From assembly GCA_903843125.1 (NCBI GenBank), contig CAIMOR010000407.1:1-64000 (forward strand): 64,000 nt of DNA, written 5' to 3'. The notes under the pieces were generated by a model that was not told where the DNA came from, did no database searches, and was given only the letters and a program-made list of their open reading frames with translations. The position numbers and the translations under genes are program-made. Source of the stretch: an uncultured Rhodospirillales bacterium (lineage in GTDB: Bacteria > Pseudomonadota > Alphaproteobacteria > Acetobacterales > Acetobacteraceae). Shown here in pieces: positions 51,200 to 60,237 of this stretch (the stretch's first letter is position 1; each line of letters begins with the position of its first letter).

Positions 51200-53170
51200 C
51201 TAGAAGTCATCGAGATCGACCGGCTCGGCCTCGGGCGGCGCGAATTCCGGCATGTCCTCAGGCAGCGTATCGGGCTCGGGTTCCGCGGCAACGACGGTCG
51301 GGGCGGCCAGGCCGTAGGCGTCGGTACCCTCGTCGCGCACCGCCTGGATGCTTGCACCGGGGAAGGCGGCCAGGATCGCCTGCACCAGCGGGTGGCTGGC
51401 GGCCAGGTCGCGGCGGGAAGCCTCGGCCAGCTTGCCCTGTTCGGCCAGGGTCGGCTCGCCATCGGCATTAGAGAGGGCGATGGTCCAGCGCTGCTCCGTC
51501 ACCTCGGCCAGCAGGGCGGTCAGCTGCGCCGCCAGGTCGCGCGGCGCGGCGGCCAGCACGCGTATCTCCAGCCGGCCGGGCGCCACCTTCACGGGATGCA
51601 CGTGGTAGAGCAAATGGGAGTGCAGCAGCGGCCGGCGGCCGGATGCCAGCGCCACCACCTGCTGCCAGCTCTGCGGCTGGGCGACGGCCGGGACCGCGAC
51701 CGCCATGGTCATGCCGCCATTGGCCACGGCCCTGGCGCCGCCTCCCCCGCCATTGGGGGTAGGGCGAGAGGCGCTGGCGGCGGCGGCGCCGCCTTCCAGC
51801 AGGCGCTTCACCAGGTCGCCCGGCGTCGGCATCTCCGCCACATGGGCCAGGCGGATCAGCACCATCTCGGCGGCGGCCCGGCGGTCCGGCGCCTCGTTCA
51901 CCTCGCCCAGCCCCTTCAGCAGCATCTGCCAGGCGCGGCCCAGGCTGGCGACGCTGAGCTTGTGTGCCAATGCCGCACCGCGGGTGCGCTCCACTTCGGT
52001 CAGCGCGGGGTCGTCCCGCAGCGCCGGCACGCTGACCAGGCGGGTCAGCGTATGGGTCAGGTCGAGCAGATCGGCCAGCACCACGCCGGGGTCGGCGCCC
52101 TGTTCATGGCCGCGGTCCATCAGGCTGAGCGCGGTGGCGGTGTCGCCGGCCATCAGCGCTTCCATCAGGTCCAGCACCAGGGAGCGATCCGCCAGGCCCA
52201 GCATGTCTCGCACCAGCAGGGCGGAAACCTGGCCGCCCGGCCCTGCCAGCGCGATAGCCTGGTCGAGCAGCGAAAGCCCGTCGCGCACGCTGCCATCCGC
52301 GGCGCGGGCGACCATGGCCAGTGCTTCCGGTTCGGCGTCCACCGCTTCCTTGGCGCAGATGCGGGCGAAGTGGTCGCGCAGCTCCGCCTGGGGCACGCGC
52401 TTCAGGTGGAAGGTCTGGCAGCGGCTGAGAATGGTCGCCGGCACCTTGCGGATCTCGGTGGTGGCGAACAGGAACTTGACGTGCGGTGGCGGCTCCTCCA
52501 GCGTCTTCAGCAAGGCGTTGAATGCCTGGTTCGAGAGCATGTGCACTTCGTCGAGGATATAGACCTTGAACCGCGCCTGGGCCGGCCGGTAGCGCACCGC
52601 CTCCCGCAGCTCGCGCACGTTGTCCACGCCGTTGTTGCTGGCGGCGTCCAACTCCTGCACGTCCGGGTGGCGGTCGGCGAGGATCGCCTTGCACTCGGCG
52701 CAGACGCCGCAGGGGTCGGCGGTCGGGCCGCCTGTGCCATCGGGGCCGACGCAGTTCAGCGCGCGGGCGATGATGCGCGCCGTCGTGGTCTTGCCGACGC
52801 CACGGACGCCGGTGAGCATGAAGGCGTGCGCGACGCGGCCCTGGGCGAAGGCGTTCTTCAGCGTGCGGACCAGGGCCTCCTGGCCGATCAGGTCGGCGAA
52901 GCTTGAAGGCCGATACTTGCGCGCCAGCACGCGATAGGGCGTGGCCGGCAGGGCGGCTTCCGGCATGGCGGCGGGCGCGGCAAGGACTGGCGCCGCGGTC
53001 ATGGTCGCTGCCGGCGCCGGCGAGGGTTCGCCGAACAGGCCGGGGCCTTCGGGGGTGGGTGGCTGGGGCAGCGGCTCCGGCGCGCCGAACAGGCCAGGGC
53101 CATCAGGGGCGGGCGGCTCAGGCAAGGCGTCCGGGGCTTCCGGGTCCTGGCCGAACATGGTGTCGGTCAT
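51200..53170 (-). CDS. dnaX: DNA polymerase III subunit gamma/tau with N-terminal Pro-rich extension
   Basis: 656 residues. The conserved clamp-loader start YRVLARKYRPSSFADLIGQ occurs only at about residue 79. Walker A is GVRGVGKTT (121-129), and a zinc-binding Cys group (CVGPDG..PCGVCAEC) and Walker B VYILDEVHML follow. The first 78 residues are a Pro/Ala-rich extension holding two copies of PxPPxPxGPGLFGxP, 18 residues apart (17-31 and 35-49). The C-terminal tau part continues to an acidic tail (EPVDLDDF). The SRP RNA gene is 46 bases upstream. Confidence 0.96.
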   Translation of the reverse strand: MTDTMFGQDPEAPDALPEPPAPDGPGLFGAPEPLPQPPTPEGPGLFGEPSPAPAATMTAAPVLAAPAAMPEAALPATPYRVLARKYRPSSFADLIGQEALVRTLKNAFAQGRVAHAFMLTGVRGVGKTTTARIIARALNCVGPDGTGGPTADPCGVCAECKAILADRHPDVQELDAASNNGVDNVRELREAVRYRPAQARFKVYILDEVHMLSNQAFNALLKTLEEPPPHVKFLFATTEIRKVPATILSRCQTFHLKRVPQAELRDHFARICAKEAVDAEPEALAMVARAADGSVRDGLSLLDQAIALAGPGGQVSALLVRDMLGLADRSLVLDLMEALMAGDTATALSLMDRGHEQGADPGVVLADLLDLTHTLTRLVSVPALRDDPALTEVERTRGAALAHKLSVASLGRAWQMLLKGLGEVNEAPDRRAAAEMVLIRLAHVAEMPTPGDLVKRLLEGGAAAASASRPTPNGGGGGARAVANGGMTMAVAVPAVAQPQSWQQVVALASGRRPLLHSHLLYHVHPVKVAPGRLEIRVLAAAPRDLAAQLTALLAEVTEQRWTIALSNADGEPTLAEQGKLAEASRRDLAASHPLVQAILAAFPGASIQAVRDEGTDAYGLAAPTVVAAEPEPDTLPEDMPEFAPPEAEPVDLDDF

Positions 53171-53215
53171 GGGGTGCGGCCTCGGCGCTGGGCGGCGCCA
53201 GCCGCCGGGGAGGGT

Positions 53216-53311
53216 GGAAGGCCGACAAGCGACCCGAGCGAGAACCCGTTGCGGCTGCTTCCTTCCGGACCTGACCGGGTTGGCGAGGAGCCCGTCCACC
53301 GCCGACCTTCC
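53216..53311 (-). ncRNA. ffs: Bacterial small SRP RNA (4.5S RNA)
   Basis: Read on the minus strand, the centre carries the near-invariant SRP domain IV sequence GTCAGGTCCGGAAGGAAGCA (53263-53287 region). The flanks pair over a long imperfect stem: GGAAGGTCGGC at the 5' end with GTCGGCCTTCC at the 3' end. Length about 96 bases fits small SRP RNA. It pairs with Ffh in membrane targeting of proteins. Its place just upstream of dnaX is a known arrangement in several bacteria. Exact ends are estimated from the stem. Confidence 0.93.
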
Positions 53312-53379
53312 GGGACGACATATGCTGCCTTCGGGCTCTCGGCGCAATGGGAGGCGACTGGCTGGTGGCACGGGCGTAC

Positions 53380-53491
53380 TTGCCGCCCAGCGGCACGGGG
53401 CAAGGTTGCCGCCCAGCGGCACGGGGCAAGGTTGCCGCCCAGCGGCACGGGGCAAGGTTGCCGCCCAGCGGCACGGGGCAAGGTTGCCGCC
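53380..53491. repeat. 26-bp tandem repeat, about 4.3 perfect copies
   Basis: The unit TTGCCGCCCAGCGGCACGGG followed by GCAAGG starts at 53380, 53406, 53432 and 53458, with a partial fifth copy at 53484. Copies look identical. Each unit contains nested dyads, GCCGC-cca-GCGGC and TTGCC/GGCAA, so each can form a hairpin. It lies between the SRP RNA gene and nudC, which point away from each other, so it may lie within both promoter regions. It is not a multiple of three and not coding. Confidence 0.95.
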
Positions 53492-53521
53492 AGGGGGCCG
53501 CCGTGGCAACGTCCGCCGCAA

Positions 53522-54445
53522 ATGCAGCCCATCCCCGCCTCACGGCCCAATCCCTACACCGGCAGCCCGCTGGACCGCGTTGCGCACAAGCGCGACGACG
53601 CGGCCTACATCGATGCCGCCCTGCACTCTCCGGAGTCGCTGTTCGCCCCGGTGTGGCGCGCCCGCAACCTGATGAAGGGGGTGGAAGCCAAGCAGCCCGA
53701 GGGCCTGCTGCTGACCGGCGCCGCCGCCGAGGCAGTGCGCATGGCGGGCGGCCCCTGGGCCTTCCTCGGCGAATGGCAGGGCCGGCCGACCTTCGCGGTG
53801 GATTGTTCGGCCGCCGAGGACCCGCTGCCGCTGTTGCCCGAGGGCCTGGGCACCTTCACGGACTTGCGCGCCGTGGCTGGCCTGCTGCCGCCGGACGAAG
53901 CCAGCGTGCTGGCGCATGCCCGCGGCCTGATGCACTGGCGCACCAAGCATAACTTCTGCGGCGTCTGCGGCGCGGCCTGCCAGCCGAAGGCGGCCGGCAA
54001 CGTGATGCACTGCACCGGCTGCGGCGTGGACCACTTCCCGCGGACCGACCCGGCCGTGATCATGCTGGTGGTGCGTGGCGACAAGGCGCTGCTGGGTCAC
54101 TCGCCCCGCTTCGTCAACAACATGTACTCCACGCTGGCCGGCTTCGTGGAACCTGGCGAGAGCCTGGAGGAAGCGGTGCGGCGAGAGGTGTTCGAGGAAG
54201 CCGGCGTGCAGGTCGGTGCCGTGCACTACCATTCCTCGCAGCCCTGGCCCTTCCCGGCCAGCGTGATGCTCGGCTTCCATGCCGAGGCGCTGAGCGAGGA
54301 AATCACCGTCGACACCAACGAGTTGAAGGACGCGCGCTGGTTCAGCCGGGACCAGATGCGCAACCCAAAGGACCATGGCTTCAACCTGCCGCGCGGCGAC
54401 AGCATCGCCAGCCGGCTGATCGCCGACTGGATCGCGCACGGATGA
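53522..54445 (+). CDS. nudC: NAD(+) diphosphatase NudC (NADH pyrophosphatase)
   Basis: 307 residues from the ATG at 53522. Zinc ribbon CGVCGAAC..CTGCG, then PRTDPAVIMLV and the Nudix box GFVEPGESLEEAVRREVFEEAG. The NudC-specific SQPWPFPASVMLGF follows. It hydrolyses NAD(H) and can remove NAD caps from RNA. Longer in-frame starts upstream run through the tandem repeat and are rejected. It overlaps the lipoprotein gene by ATGA. Confidence 0.95.
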   Translation: MQPIPASRPNPYTGSPLDRVAHKRDDAAYIDAALHSPESLFAPVWRARNLMKGVEAKQPEGLLLTGAAAEAVRMAGGPWAFLGEWQGRPTFAVDCSAAEDPLPLLPEGLGTFTDLRAVAGLLPPDEASVLAHARGLMHWRTKHNFCGVCGAACQPKAAGNVMHCTGCGVDHFPRTDPAVIMLVVRGDKALLGHSPRFVNNMYSTLAGFVEPGESLEEAVRREVFEEAGVQVGAVHYHSSQPWPFPASVMLGFHAEALSEEITVDTNELKDARWFSRDQMRNPKDHGFNLPRGDSIASRLIADWIAHG

Positions 54446-54735
54446 GGGCTGCCCTGGCATTGCTGCCGCTGCTGCTGGCCGGCTGCAGCTGGTTTTCCGG
54501 CAGCGCCGACAAGCCGGTGGCGGAGACGCGGCCGGAATACCGCGCTTGCCAGCGCGAGGCGGAGAACAACCCGGAAGTTGTGGCGCTGGGCGCGCAATCC
54601 ACGCCAGACTGGGGGCTGAACATGGCGCGCATCGGGCCGCAGCGACAGGTGCTGCTGAACCGGGCCTACCGGGATTGCCTGCGTCGCCGCGGCCTTGGCC
54701 TGCCGGGCGGGGTGGAGACGATCCGGACCCGCTGA
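54442..54735 (+). CDS. Small lipoprotein of unknown function
   Basis: 97 residues. Signal peptide with lipobox LLLAGC (Cys about residue 15), then a polar domain with two further Cys (RACQREAEN and RDCLRRRG) that may form a disulfide. The ATG overlaps the nudC stop. It ends five bases from the convergent pheA stop. The family is conserved in related bacteria as far as I recall, but its role is unknown. Confidence 0.8.
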   Translation: MRAALALLPLLLAGCSWFSGSADKPVAETRPEYRACQREAENNPEVVALGAQSTPDWGLNMARIGPQRQVLLNRAYRDCLRRRGLGLPGGVETIRTR

Positions 54736-54740
54736 CGGCT

Positions 54741-55589
54741 TCAGCCGCCGCGATGTTCGCGGCGGTACGGGTGGGCTGGGTAGGTGCCGAGCACGCGCAC
54801 CTGGCTGCAGAAGAACTTCAGCTCGTCCAGCGCGCGTTCCAGGTCGGCATCCTCGCGGTGGCCATCCACATCCGCCAGGAACTGCGTGGCGGTGAACTCG
54901 CCATCCACCATGTAGCTTTCCAGCTTGGTCATGTTGACCCGGTTGGTGGCGAAGCCGCCCAGCGCCTTGTACAGCGCCGCCGGGATGTTGCGGACGCGGA
55001 AGACGAAGCTGGTCACGCAGTCCGGCGTGCGCGCCGGCGGCGTCTGTGGTGCGGTGGAGCACACGTAGAACCGCGTGGTGTTGTGCGCGGCATCCTCGAC
55101 ATTCCGCTGCAGGATCCGCAGGCCGTAGATCTCGGCGGCCAGTTCGCTGGCGATGGCGGCGTCCTCGGTACCGCCGCGGGCGGCGATCAGTTCGGCCGCG
55201 CCGGCGGTATCCGCCTCGATCACGGCCTGCAGGTTCAGGCGCTTGAGGATGTTGCGGACCTGCCCGAGCGCGACCGGGTGGCTGTGGGCGCGCTTCAGGC
55301 TGCCCAGCGTGGCGCCTTCCGGGGCCAGCAGGCAGTGCTCCACGCGTTCGAAATGCTCGCCGATGACGAACAGGCCGGAATCGGGCAGCAGGCGGTGGAT
55401 GTCCGGTACGCGGCCGGCCAGGCTGTTCTCGCAGGGTAGCATGGCAAGCTGCGCCTGGCCGCCGGAGACGGCATCGATGGCGGCCTCGAAGCTGGGGCAA
55501 GGCAGGGTTTGCCACTCGGGATAAGCCTTGCGGCAGGCCAGGTCCGAATAGGCGCCAGGGTAGCCCTGGAAAGCGATGACGTTGCTCAT
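54741..55589 (-). CDS. pheA: Prephenate dehydratase
   Basis: 282 residues. The catalytic domain starts IAFQGYPGAYSDLACRKAYP and contains NTTRFYVCS with the conserved Thr-Arg-Phe. A C-terminal ACT domain (TSFVFRVRNIPAALYKAL, then KLESYMVDGEF with the Phe-binding ESR-like region) gives feedback control by phenylalanine. No chorismate mutase domain is present. AGGAAA precedes the ATG at 55589 at good spacing. Confidence 0.94.
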   Translation of the reverse strand: MSNVIAFQGYPGAYSDLACRKAYPEWQTLPCPSFEAAIDAVSGGQAQLAMLPCENSLAGRVPDIHRLLPDSGLFVIGEHFERVEHCLLAPEGATLGSLKRAHSHPVALGQVRNILKRLNLQAVIEADTAGAAELIAARGGTEDAAIASELAAEIYGLRILQRNVEDAAHNTTRFYVCSTAPQTPPARTPDCVTSFVFRVRNIPAALYKALGGFATNRVNMTKLESYMVDGEFTATQFLADVDGHREDADLERALDELKFFCSQVRVLGTYPAHPYRREHRGG

Positions 55590-55846
55590 GTTGTTTCCTC
55601 GGGCATGTCGGCCTTGGTTGCGGCCCGGTGGCGCGGCATCGCGGCGCTGCATGGCGCCGCAGGACGCGGCCTGGGGCAGCGCAGCCCTGAACCGCGCCGG
55701 ACAATGACGTCGCTGGTGGAATTCAACGAACCGGACCGGGTTGATGCGCGCCCGGGTGGGCACTATGGTCCGCCGGCTTCTAGTCGAGGCGGACCCGGGG
55801 TGCAAACCGGCGGGGGTCAACGCCAACATAAGGGATCGGGTTCGGG

Positions 55847-56389
55847 ATGAGCTTGGAACTCAACAAGGCATTCGCGGGCATCTTGACGGCCGGGATCGCT
55901 TTCATGGTGACCGGAATCGTTGCTGGCAATGTCGTGCATTCGCATATGCCCGAGAAGAGCGCGATTCAGATTGGTGATGTGGCTGCCCCCGCAGGCGGCG
56001 GCGCCCCGGCCCCGGCGGCAGCGCCGGCTGCGCTGGAGCCGATCGGGCCGTTGCTGGCCAATGCAAACCCGGCCAACGGCGAACGCCTGGCCAAGGCACA
56101 GTGCAGCGCCTGCCACACCTTCACCGATGGTGGCCGGGCCGGCGTCGGCCCCAACCTGCATGGCGTGGTCGGCCGGCCGCATGCGTCGGTGGAAGGGTTC
56201 GCCTATTCCGCCGCCTTGAAGGCGCATGAGGGACCGTGGACCTATGACGAGCTGAACGCCTGGCTGGTCAAGCCGGCCACCTACGCGCCGGGCACCAAGA
56301 TGGCCTTCGCCGGCATCAGCAACACGCAGCAGCGGGCGGACGTCATCGCCTACCTGCGCAGCATCACGCCGGGCGCGCCGAATCCCTGA
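55847..56389 (+). CDS. Membrane-anchored c-type cytochrome (CycM-like)
   Basis: 180 residues. An uncleaved N-terminal helix (GILTAGIAFMVTGIVAGNVV) anchors it, followed by a Pro/Ala linker and a class I cytochrome c domain. Haem site CSACH (about residues 84-88), axial Met in GTKMAFAGI. Such cytochromes pass electrons from complex III to oxidases in alphaproteobacteria. It is divergent from pheA and 13 bases before the HisN-type gene. Confidence 0.93.
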   Translation: MSLELNKAFAGILTAGIAFMVTGIVAGNVVHSHMPEKSAIQIGDVAAPAGGGAPAPAAAPAALEPIGPLLANANPANGERLAKAQCSACHTFTDGGRAGVGPNLHGVVGRPHASVEGFAYSAALKAHEGPWTYDELNAWLVKPATYAPGTKMAFAGISNTQQRADVIAYLRSITPGAPNP

Positions 56390-56402
56390 GGCAGCGCCCC
56401 TG

Positions 56403-57185
56403 ATGCGGGACCTGCTGGCGGCGGCGGAAGCGGCGGCCGACCTGGCGGGCGGCGTCATCCGCCCATTGTTCCGCTCCGCCCTGCTGGTGGAAGCCAAGGG
56501 CGATTCCAGCCCGGTGACCGCTGCCGACCAGCAGGCCGAACAGGTGATCCGCGCTTTCCTGGCCGAGCGCTTTCCGGACCATGGAATTTGGGGCGAGGAA
56601 TACGGCGCCGACCGGCCGGATGCCGAGTGGCTCTGGCTGCTCGACCCGATCGATGGGACCCGCGCCTTCGTCACCGGTCGGCCGCTGTTCGGCACGCTGA
56701 TTTCGCTGCTGCACAAGGGCGTGCCGGTGCTGGGGCTGATCGACCAGCCGGTGAGCGGCGAGCGATGGCTCGGCATGGCCGGCGAGCCGACGCGGTTTCG
56801 CGGCCCCCTGGGGGGCGGCACGGGCGGCGAGGCGAAGTGCCGGTCCTGCGCCGGACTGGCCCAGGCCGAGCTATCCTGCACCAGCCCGGACATGTTCCTG
56901 GAGGACCAGCGCGACGGCTTCGACCGCCTGCGCCGCGCTGCCCGCCGGGTAACCTGGGGCGGCGACTGCTATGCCTATGGCCTGCTCGCGCTGGGGCTGG
57001 TGGACGTGATCGCCGAGGCGACGATGAAACCCTGGGACTGGGCGGCGCTGGTGCCGATCATTGAGGGCGCCGGCGGGCGGATCACCGATTGGGCAGGCCG
57101 GCCACTGACCGTGGAATCGGACGGTTCCGTGCTGGCGCTCGGCGACCCGGCGATGCTGGCGGAGGCCACCGGCCTGTTGCGCTGA
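56403..57185 (+). CDS. hisN: Inositol monophosphatase family protein, probable histidinol-phosphatase
   Basis: 260 residues. Metal motifs: WGEEYG, LLDPIDGTRAFVTGRPLFGTLI and the C-terminal MKPWDWAALVPIIEGAGG. The RAFVTGRP version of the first motif and the overall length match HisN-type histidinol phosphatases better than SuhB. It would release histidinol in histidine synthesis. The gene follows the cytochrome gene closely; no his genes are adjacent. Confidence 0.87.
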   Translation: MRDLLAAAEAAADLAGGVIRPLFRSALLVEAKGDSSPVTAADQQAEQVIRAFLAERFPDHGIWGEEYGADRPDAEWLWLLDPIDGTRAFVTGRPLFGTLISLLHKGVPVLGLIDQPVSGERWLGMAGEPTRFRGPLGGGTGGEAKCRSCAGLAQAELSCTSPDMFLEDQRDGFDRLRRAARRVTWGGDCYAYGLLALGLVDVIAEATMKPWDWAALVPIIEGAGGRITDWAGRPLTVESDGSVLALGDPAMLAEATGLLR

Positions 57186-57276
57186 GGCCGCGCGGCGCGG
57201 GCTTGTGCGGCGACGGCGGCGCGCCGTCGGAAGGTGAACGGTTGTAGGGCCGCGGCGGAACCCCCATCCTGGCGCC

Positions 57277-59154
57277 ATGCAACGTCGTACCCTCATCGCC
57301 GCCGGGCTCGGCGCGCCTCTTCTCCGCAGCTTGCCGGCCGCGGCCCAGGCGGGGGCGCCGGCCGTGGCCGCGCTGCGCACCCATGGGCTGGCGCTGCACG
57401 GCACCCCGGCGCTGCCTGCGGGGTTTCCGCACTGGCCCTGGGTGAACCCCGATGCGCCGAAGGGCGGCGAGATCGTGCGCTGGGCGCTCGGCAGCTTCGA
57501 CAGCTTCAACCCCTTCGTGCTGCGCGGCACGCCCGGCGCCGGGCTGAACCCGCTGCAGAACGGCATCCTGTGGGAAAGCCTGACCGAGCGTTCCAGCGAC
57601 GAGGCCAATACCGCCTATTGCCACCTGGCCGCAGTGCTGGAAGTGGCCGGGGACAAGACCTGGGTGGCGTTCGAGCTGAACCCCGCGGCGCGCTGGCACG
57701 ACGGCAAGGCCGTGCTGGCCGAGGACGTGGCCTGGAGCTTCACCACGCTGATGGAAAAGGGCCGCCCGCTGTACCGCGCCTATTGGGGCGACGTGGCGGA
57801 GGTGAAGGCCGAGAGCGCGCGCCGGGTGCTGTTCCGCTTCAAGAACGGCAACAATCATGAACTGCCGAGCGTGCTCGGCGAGTTGCCGGTGCTGCCGAAG
57901 CATTGGTGGCAGGGCCGCGACTTCGCCCGGCCGACGCTGGACCTGCCGCTAGGCAGCGGGCCTTACCGGCTGGAGAAGTTCGAGCCGGGACGCAGCATCA
58001 CCTGGCGCCGCGTGCCGGACTACTGGGGCGCCAACCTGGGCACGCGCCGCGGCACGCAGAATTTCGACGTGATCCGCTACGAGTATTTCCGTGACAACAC
58101 CGTGGCGCTGGAGGCGTTCAAGGCCGGCCAGGTCGACCTCCGGCAGGAGAACATCGCCAAGGAATGGGCCACCGGCTACGACTTTCCGGCGGTGCGCCAG
58201 GGCTTGGTGAAGAAGGCGGAGCTGCCGCACCAGAACCCCACGGGCATGCAGAGCTTCACCATGAACCTGCGCCGGCCGCTGTTCGCCGATGCGCGGGTGC
58301 GGGAGGCACTGGGCCTGGTATTCGACTTCGAATGGCTGAACGCCAACCTGTTCTACGGTGGCTACAGTCGCACTGAGAGCTACTTCCAGAACAGCGAGCT
58401 GGCCAGCAGCGGCCTGCCGCAGGGCCGCGAGCTGGCGATACTGGAGAAGTATCGCGGCCGGGTGCCGCCGGAGGTCTTCATCACGCCGTACCGGGAGCCG
58501 GTGACGGACGGCAGTGGCAACAACCGGGACAACCTGCGCCGCGCCCTGGCTCTGATGAAGCAGGCCGGCTGGGAGGTAAAGGACCGCAAGCTGGTCAATG
58601 CGCAGGGCCAGCAGTTCAGCTTCGAGATCCTGCTGGGCGAACCCAGCCTGGAGCGGCTGGCGCTGCCCTATGTGCAGTGGCTCGGCCGCATCGGCGTGGA
58701 GGCCCGGGTGCGCACCGTGGACCCGGCGCAATACCAGGTGCGCGCGGATGCCTACGACTTCGACATGACGGTTGACGTGATCGGCCAAAGCCTGTCTCCG
58801 GGCAATGAACAGCGCGAGTTCTTCAGCTGTGCCAAGGCCGCGGAACCGGGCGGACGCAACACCGCCGGCATCTGCGACCCGGTGGTCGACGAACTGGTGG
58901 AACTCGTGATCGCGGCACCGGACCGCGAGGAACTGATCCAGCGCACCCGCGCGTTGGACCGCGTGCTGCTGTGGCACCACTACGTCATCCCGATGTATCA
59001 TCTGGCTGCTTATCGGTTGGCCTGGTGGGACAAGTTCGGCCAGCCGCCGCGCAACCCGAAATACGCCCTGGGCGTGGAAGCCTGGTGGTGGGACCCGCAG
59101 CGCGCGGCGGCGGTGGAAGCCGGCAAGAGCGCCGCTCCGCCGGCGGCGCGGTAG
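57277..59154 (+). CDS. Peptide ABC transporter substrate-binding protein, YejA type
   Basis: 625 residues, the usual size for YejA-like receptors. Signal peptide ends near LPAAAQAG. Body: GLALHGTPALPAGFPHWPWVNPDAPKGG (characteristic opening), ARWHDGKAVLAEDVAWSF and NFDVIRYEYFRDNTVALEAF. It captures oligopeptides (microcin C is the known E. coli example). First gene of a receptor-YejB-YejE-YejF operon. Confidence 0.93.
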   Translation: MQRRTLIAAGLGAPLLRSLPAAAQAGAPAVAALRTHGLALHGTPALPAGFPHWPWVNPDAPKGGEIVRWALGSFDSFNPFVLRGTPGAGLNPLQNGILWESLTERSSDEANTAYCHLAAVLEVAGDKTWVAFELNPAARWHDGKAVLAEDVAWSFTTLMEKGRPLYRAYWGDVAEVKAESARRVLFRFKNGNNHELPSVLGELPVLPKHWWQGRDFARPTLDLPLGSGPYRLEKFEPGRSITWRRVPDYWGANLGTRRGTQNFDVIRYEYFRDNTVALEAFKAGQVDLRQENIAKEWATGYDFPAVRQGLVKKAELPHQNPTGMQSFTMNLRRPLFADARVREALGLVFDFEWLNANLFYGGYSRTESYFQNSELASSGLPQGRELAILEKYRGRVPPEVFITPYREPVTDGSGNNRDNLRRALALMKQAGWEVKDRKLVNAQGQQFSFEILLGEPSLERLALPYVQWLGRIGVEARVRTVDPAQYQVRADAYDFDMTVDVIGQSLSPGNEQREFFSCAKAAEPGGRNTAGICDPVVDELVELVIAAPDREELIQRTRALDRVLLWHHYVIPMYHLAAYRLAWWDKFGQPPRNPKYALGVEAWWWDPQRAAAVEAGKSAAPPAAR

Positions 59155-59160
59155 CAGCAC

Positions 59161-60237
59161 TTGGGCGCCTATCTGCTGCGCCGCCTGGCGCTGATGCTGC
59201 CCACGCTGTTCGGCATCATCCTGATCAACTTCATCGTGGTGCAATTCGCCCCCGGCGGCCCAGTGGAGCAGGCGCTGTCGGAGCTGCGCGGCCGCGGCGG
59301 CAGCACGCTGGAACGCGTGACCGGCGGCGCCGGCGAGGTGCGCGCGGCCGACCCGACGCTGCGCGGCGCACAGGGCATCGACCCTGCCGTGGTCGCCGAG
59401 ATCAAGCGCGCCTTCGGCTTCGACAAGCCGGCCCCTGTGCGCTTCTGGGAGATGCTGCAGGGCTATCTGCGCTTCGACCTGGGGCAAAGCCTGTTTCAGG
59501 GGCGGCCGGTGGCGGAGCTGATTTGGGAGAAGCTGCCGGTCTCGGTTTCGCTGGGGCTGTGGTCCACGCTGATCATCTATCTGGTCAGTATTCCCTTGGG
59601 CATCCGCAAGGCGGTGCAGGACGGCTCCTCCTTCGACCTGTGGACGTCGGCCGTGGTGCTGGTGGGGTATGCGATCCCGGGCTTTCTGTTCGCCATCCTG
59701 CTGGCGGTGCTGTTCGCCGGCGGCAGCTTCGTGCAGTGGTTCCCGCTACGGGGCCTGCTGAGCAGCGGCATGGAGCATGCCGGCTTCCCGGCACGGGCGC
59801 TGGACTATGCCTGGCACATGGTGCTGCCCACGCTGGCGCTGGTCATCGGCGGCTTTGCCAGCCTGACCATGCTGACCAAGAACAGCTTCCTCGAAGAGAT
59901 CAACAAGCAGTACGTCACCACGGCCCGGGCCAAGGGCGCCGGTGAGCAGCGCGTGCTGTACGGCCACGTGTTCCGCAACGCCATGCTGCTGATCATCGCC
60001 GGCTTCCCCGCCGCCTTCATCGGCATCCTGTTCACCGGGGCGCTGCTGGTGGAGATCATCTTCTCGCTGGATGGCCTTGGGCTGCTCGGCTTCGACGCCG
60101 CCATCCGGCGCGATTATCCCGTGATGTTCGGCACGCTCTACGTCTTCACCCTGCTCGGCCTGGTGATGCAGATCGTCGGCGACTTCACCTATACCCTGGT
60201 GGACCCGCGCATCGACTTCGAGAGCCGCGGCCGATGA
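59161..60237 (+). CDS. Peptide ABC transporter permease, YejB type
   Basis: 358 residues from a TTG at 59161, six bases after the receptor stop. YejB features: [33 protein letters not shown] and the inserted segment before [15 protein letters not shown]. Coupling loop [20 protein letters not shown]. The stop overlaps the YejE ATG. Confidence 0.92.
   Translation: MGAYLLRRLALMLPTLFGIILINFIVVQFAPGGPVEQALSELRGRGGSTLERVTGGAGEVRAADPTLRGAQGIDPAVVAEIKRAFGFDKPAPVRFWEMLQGYLRFDLGQSLFQGRPVAELIWEKLPVSVSLGLWSTLIIYLVSIPLGIRKAVQDGSSFDLWTSAVVLVGYAIPGFLFAILLAVLFAGGSFVQWFPLRGLLSSGMEHAGFPARALDYAWHMVLPTLALVIGGFASLTMLTKNSFLEEINKQYVTTARAKGAGEQRVLYGHVFRNAMLLIIAGFPAAFIGILFTGALLVEIIFSLDGLGLLGFDAAIRRDYPVMFGTLYVFTLLGLVMQIVGDFTYTLVDPRIDFESRGR

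Noticed and set aside
49159..52906. Two very long plus-strand open frames (624 and 793 codons) opposite the unknown 792-residue gene, recR, ybaB and dnaX
   Set aside because: The opposite strand encodes conserved proteins; these frames have shadow-type composition.
53380..53491. CRISPR array
   Set aside because: The 26-bp units are contiguous with no spacers and no cas genes are nearby; it is a simple tandem repeat.
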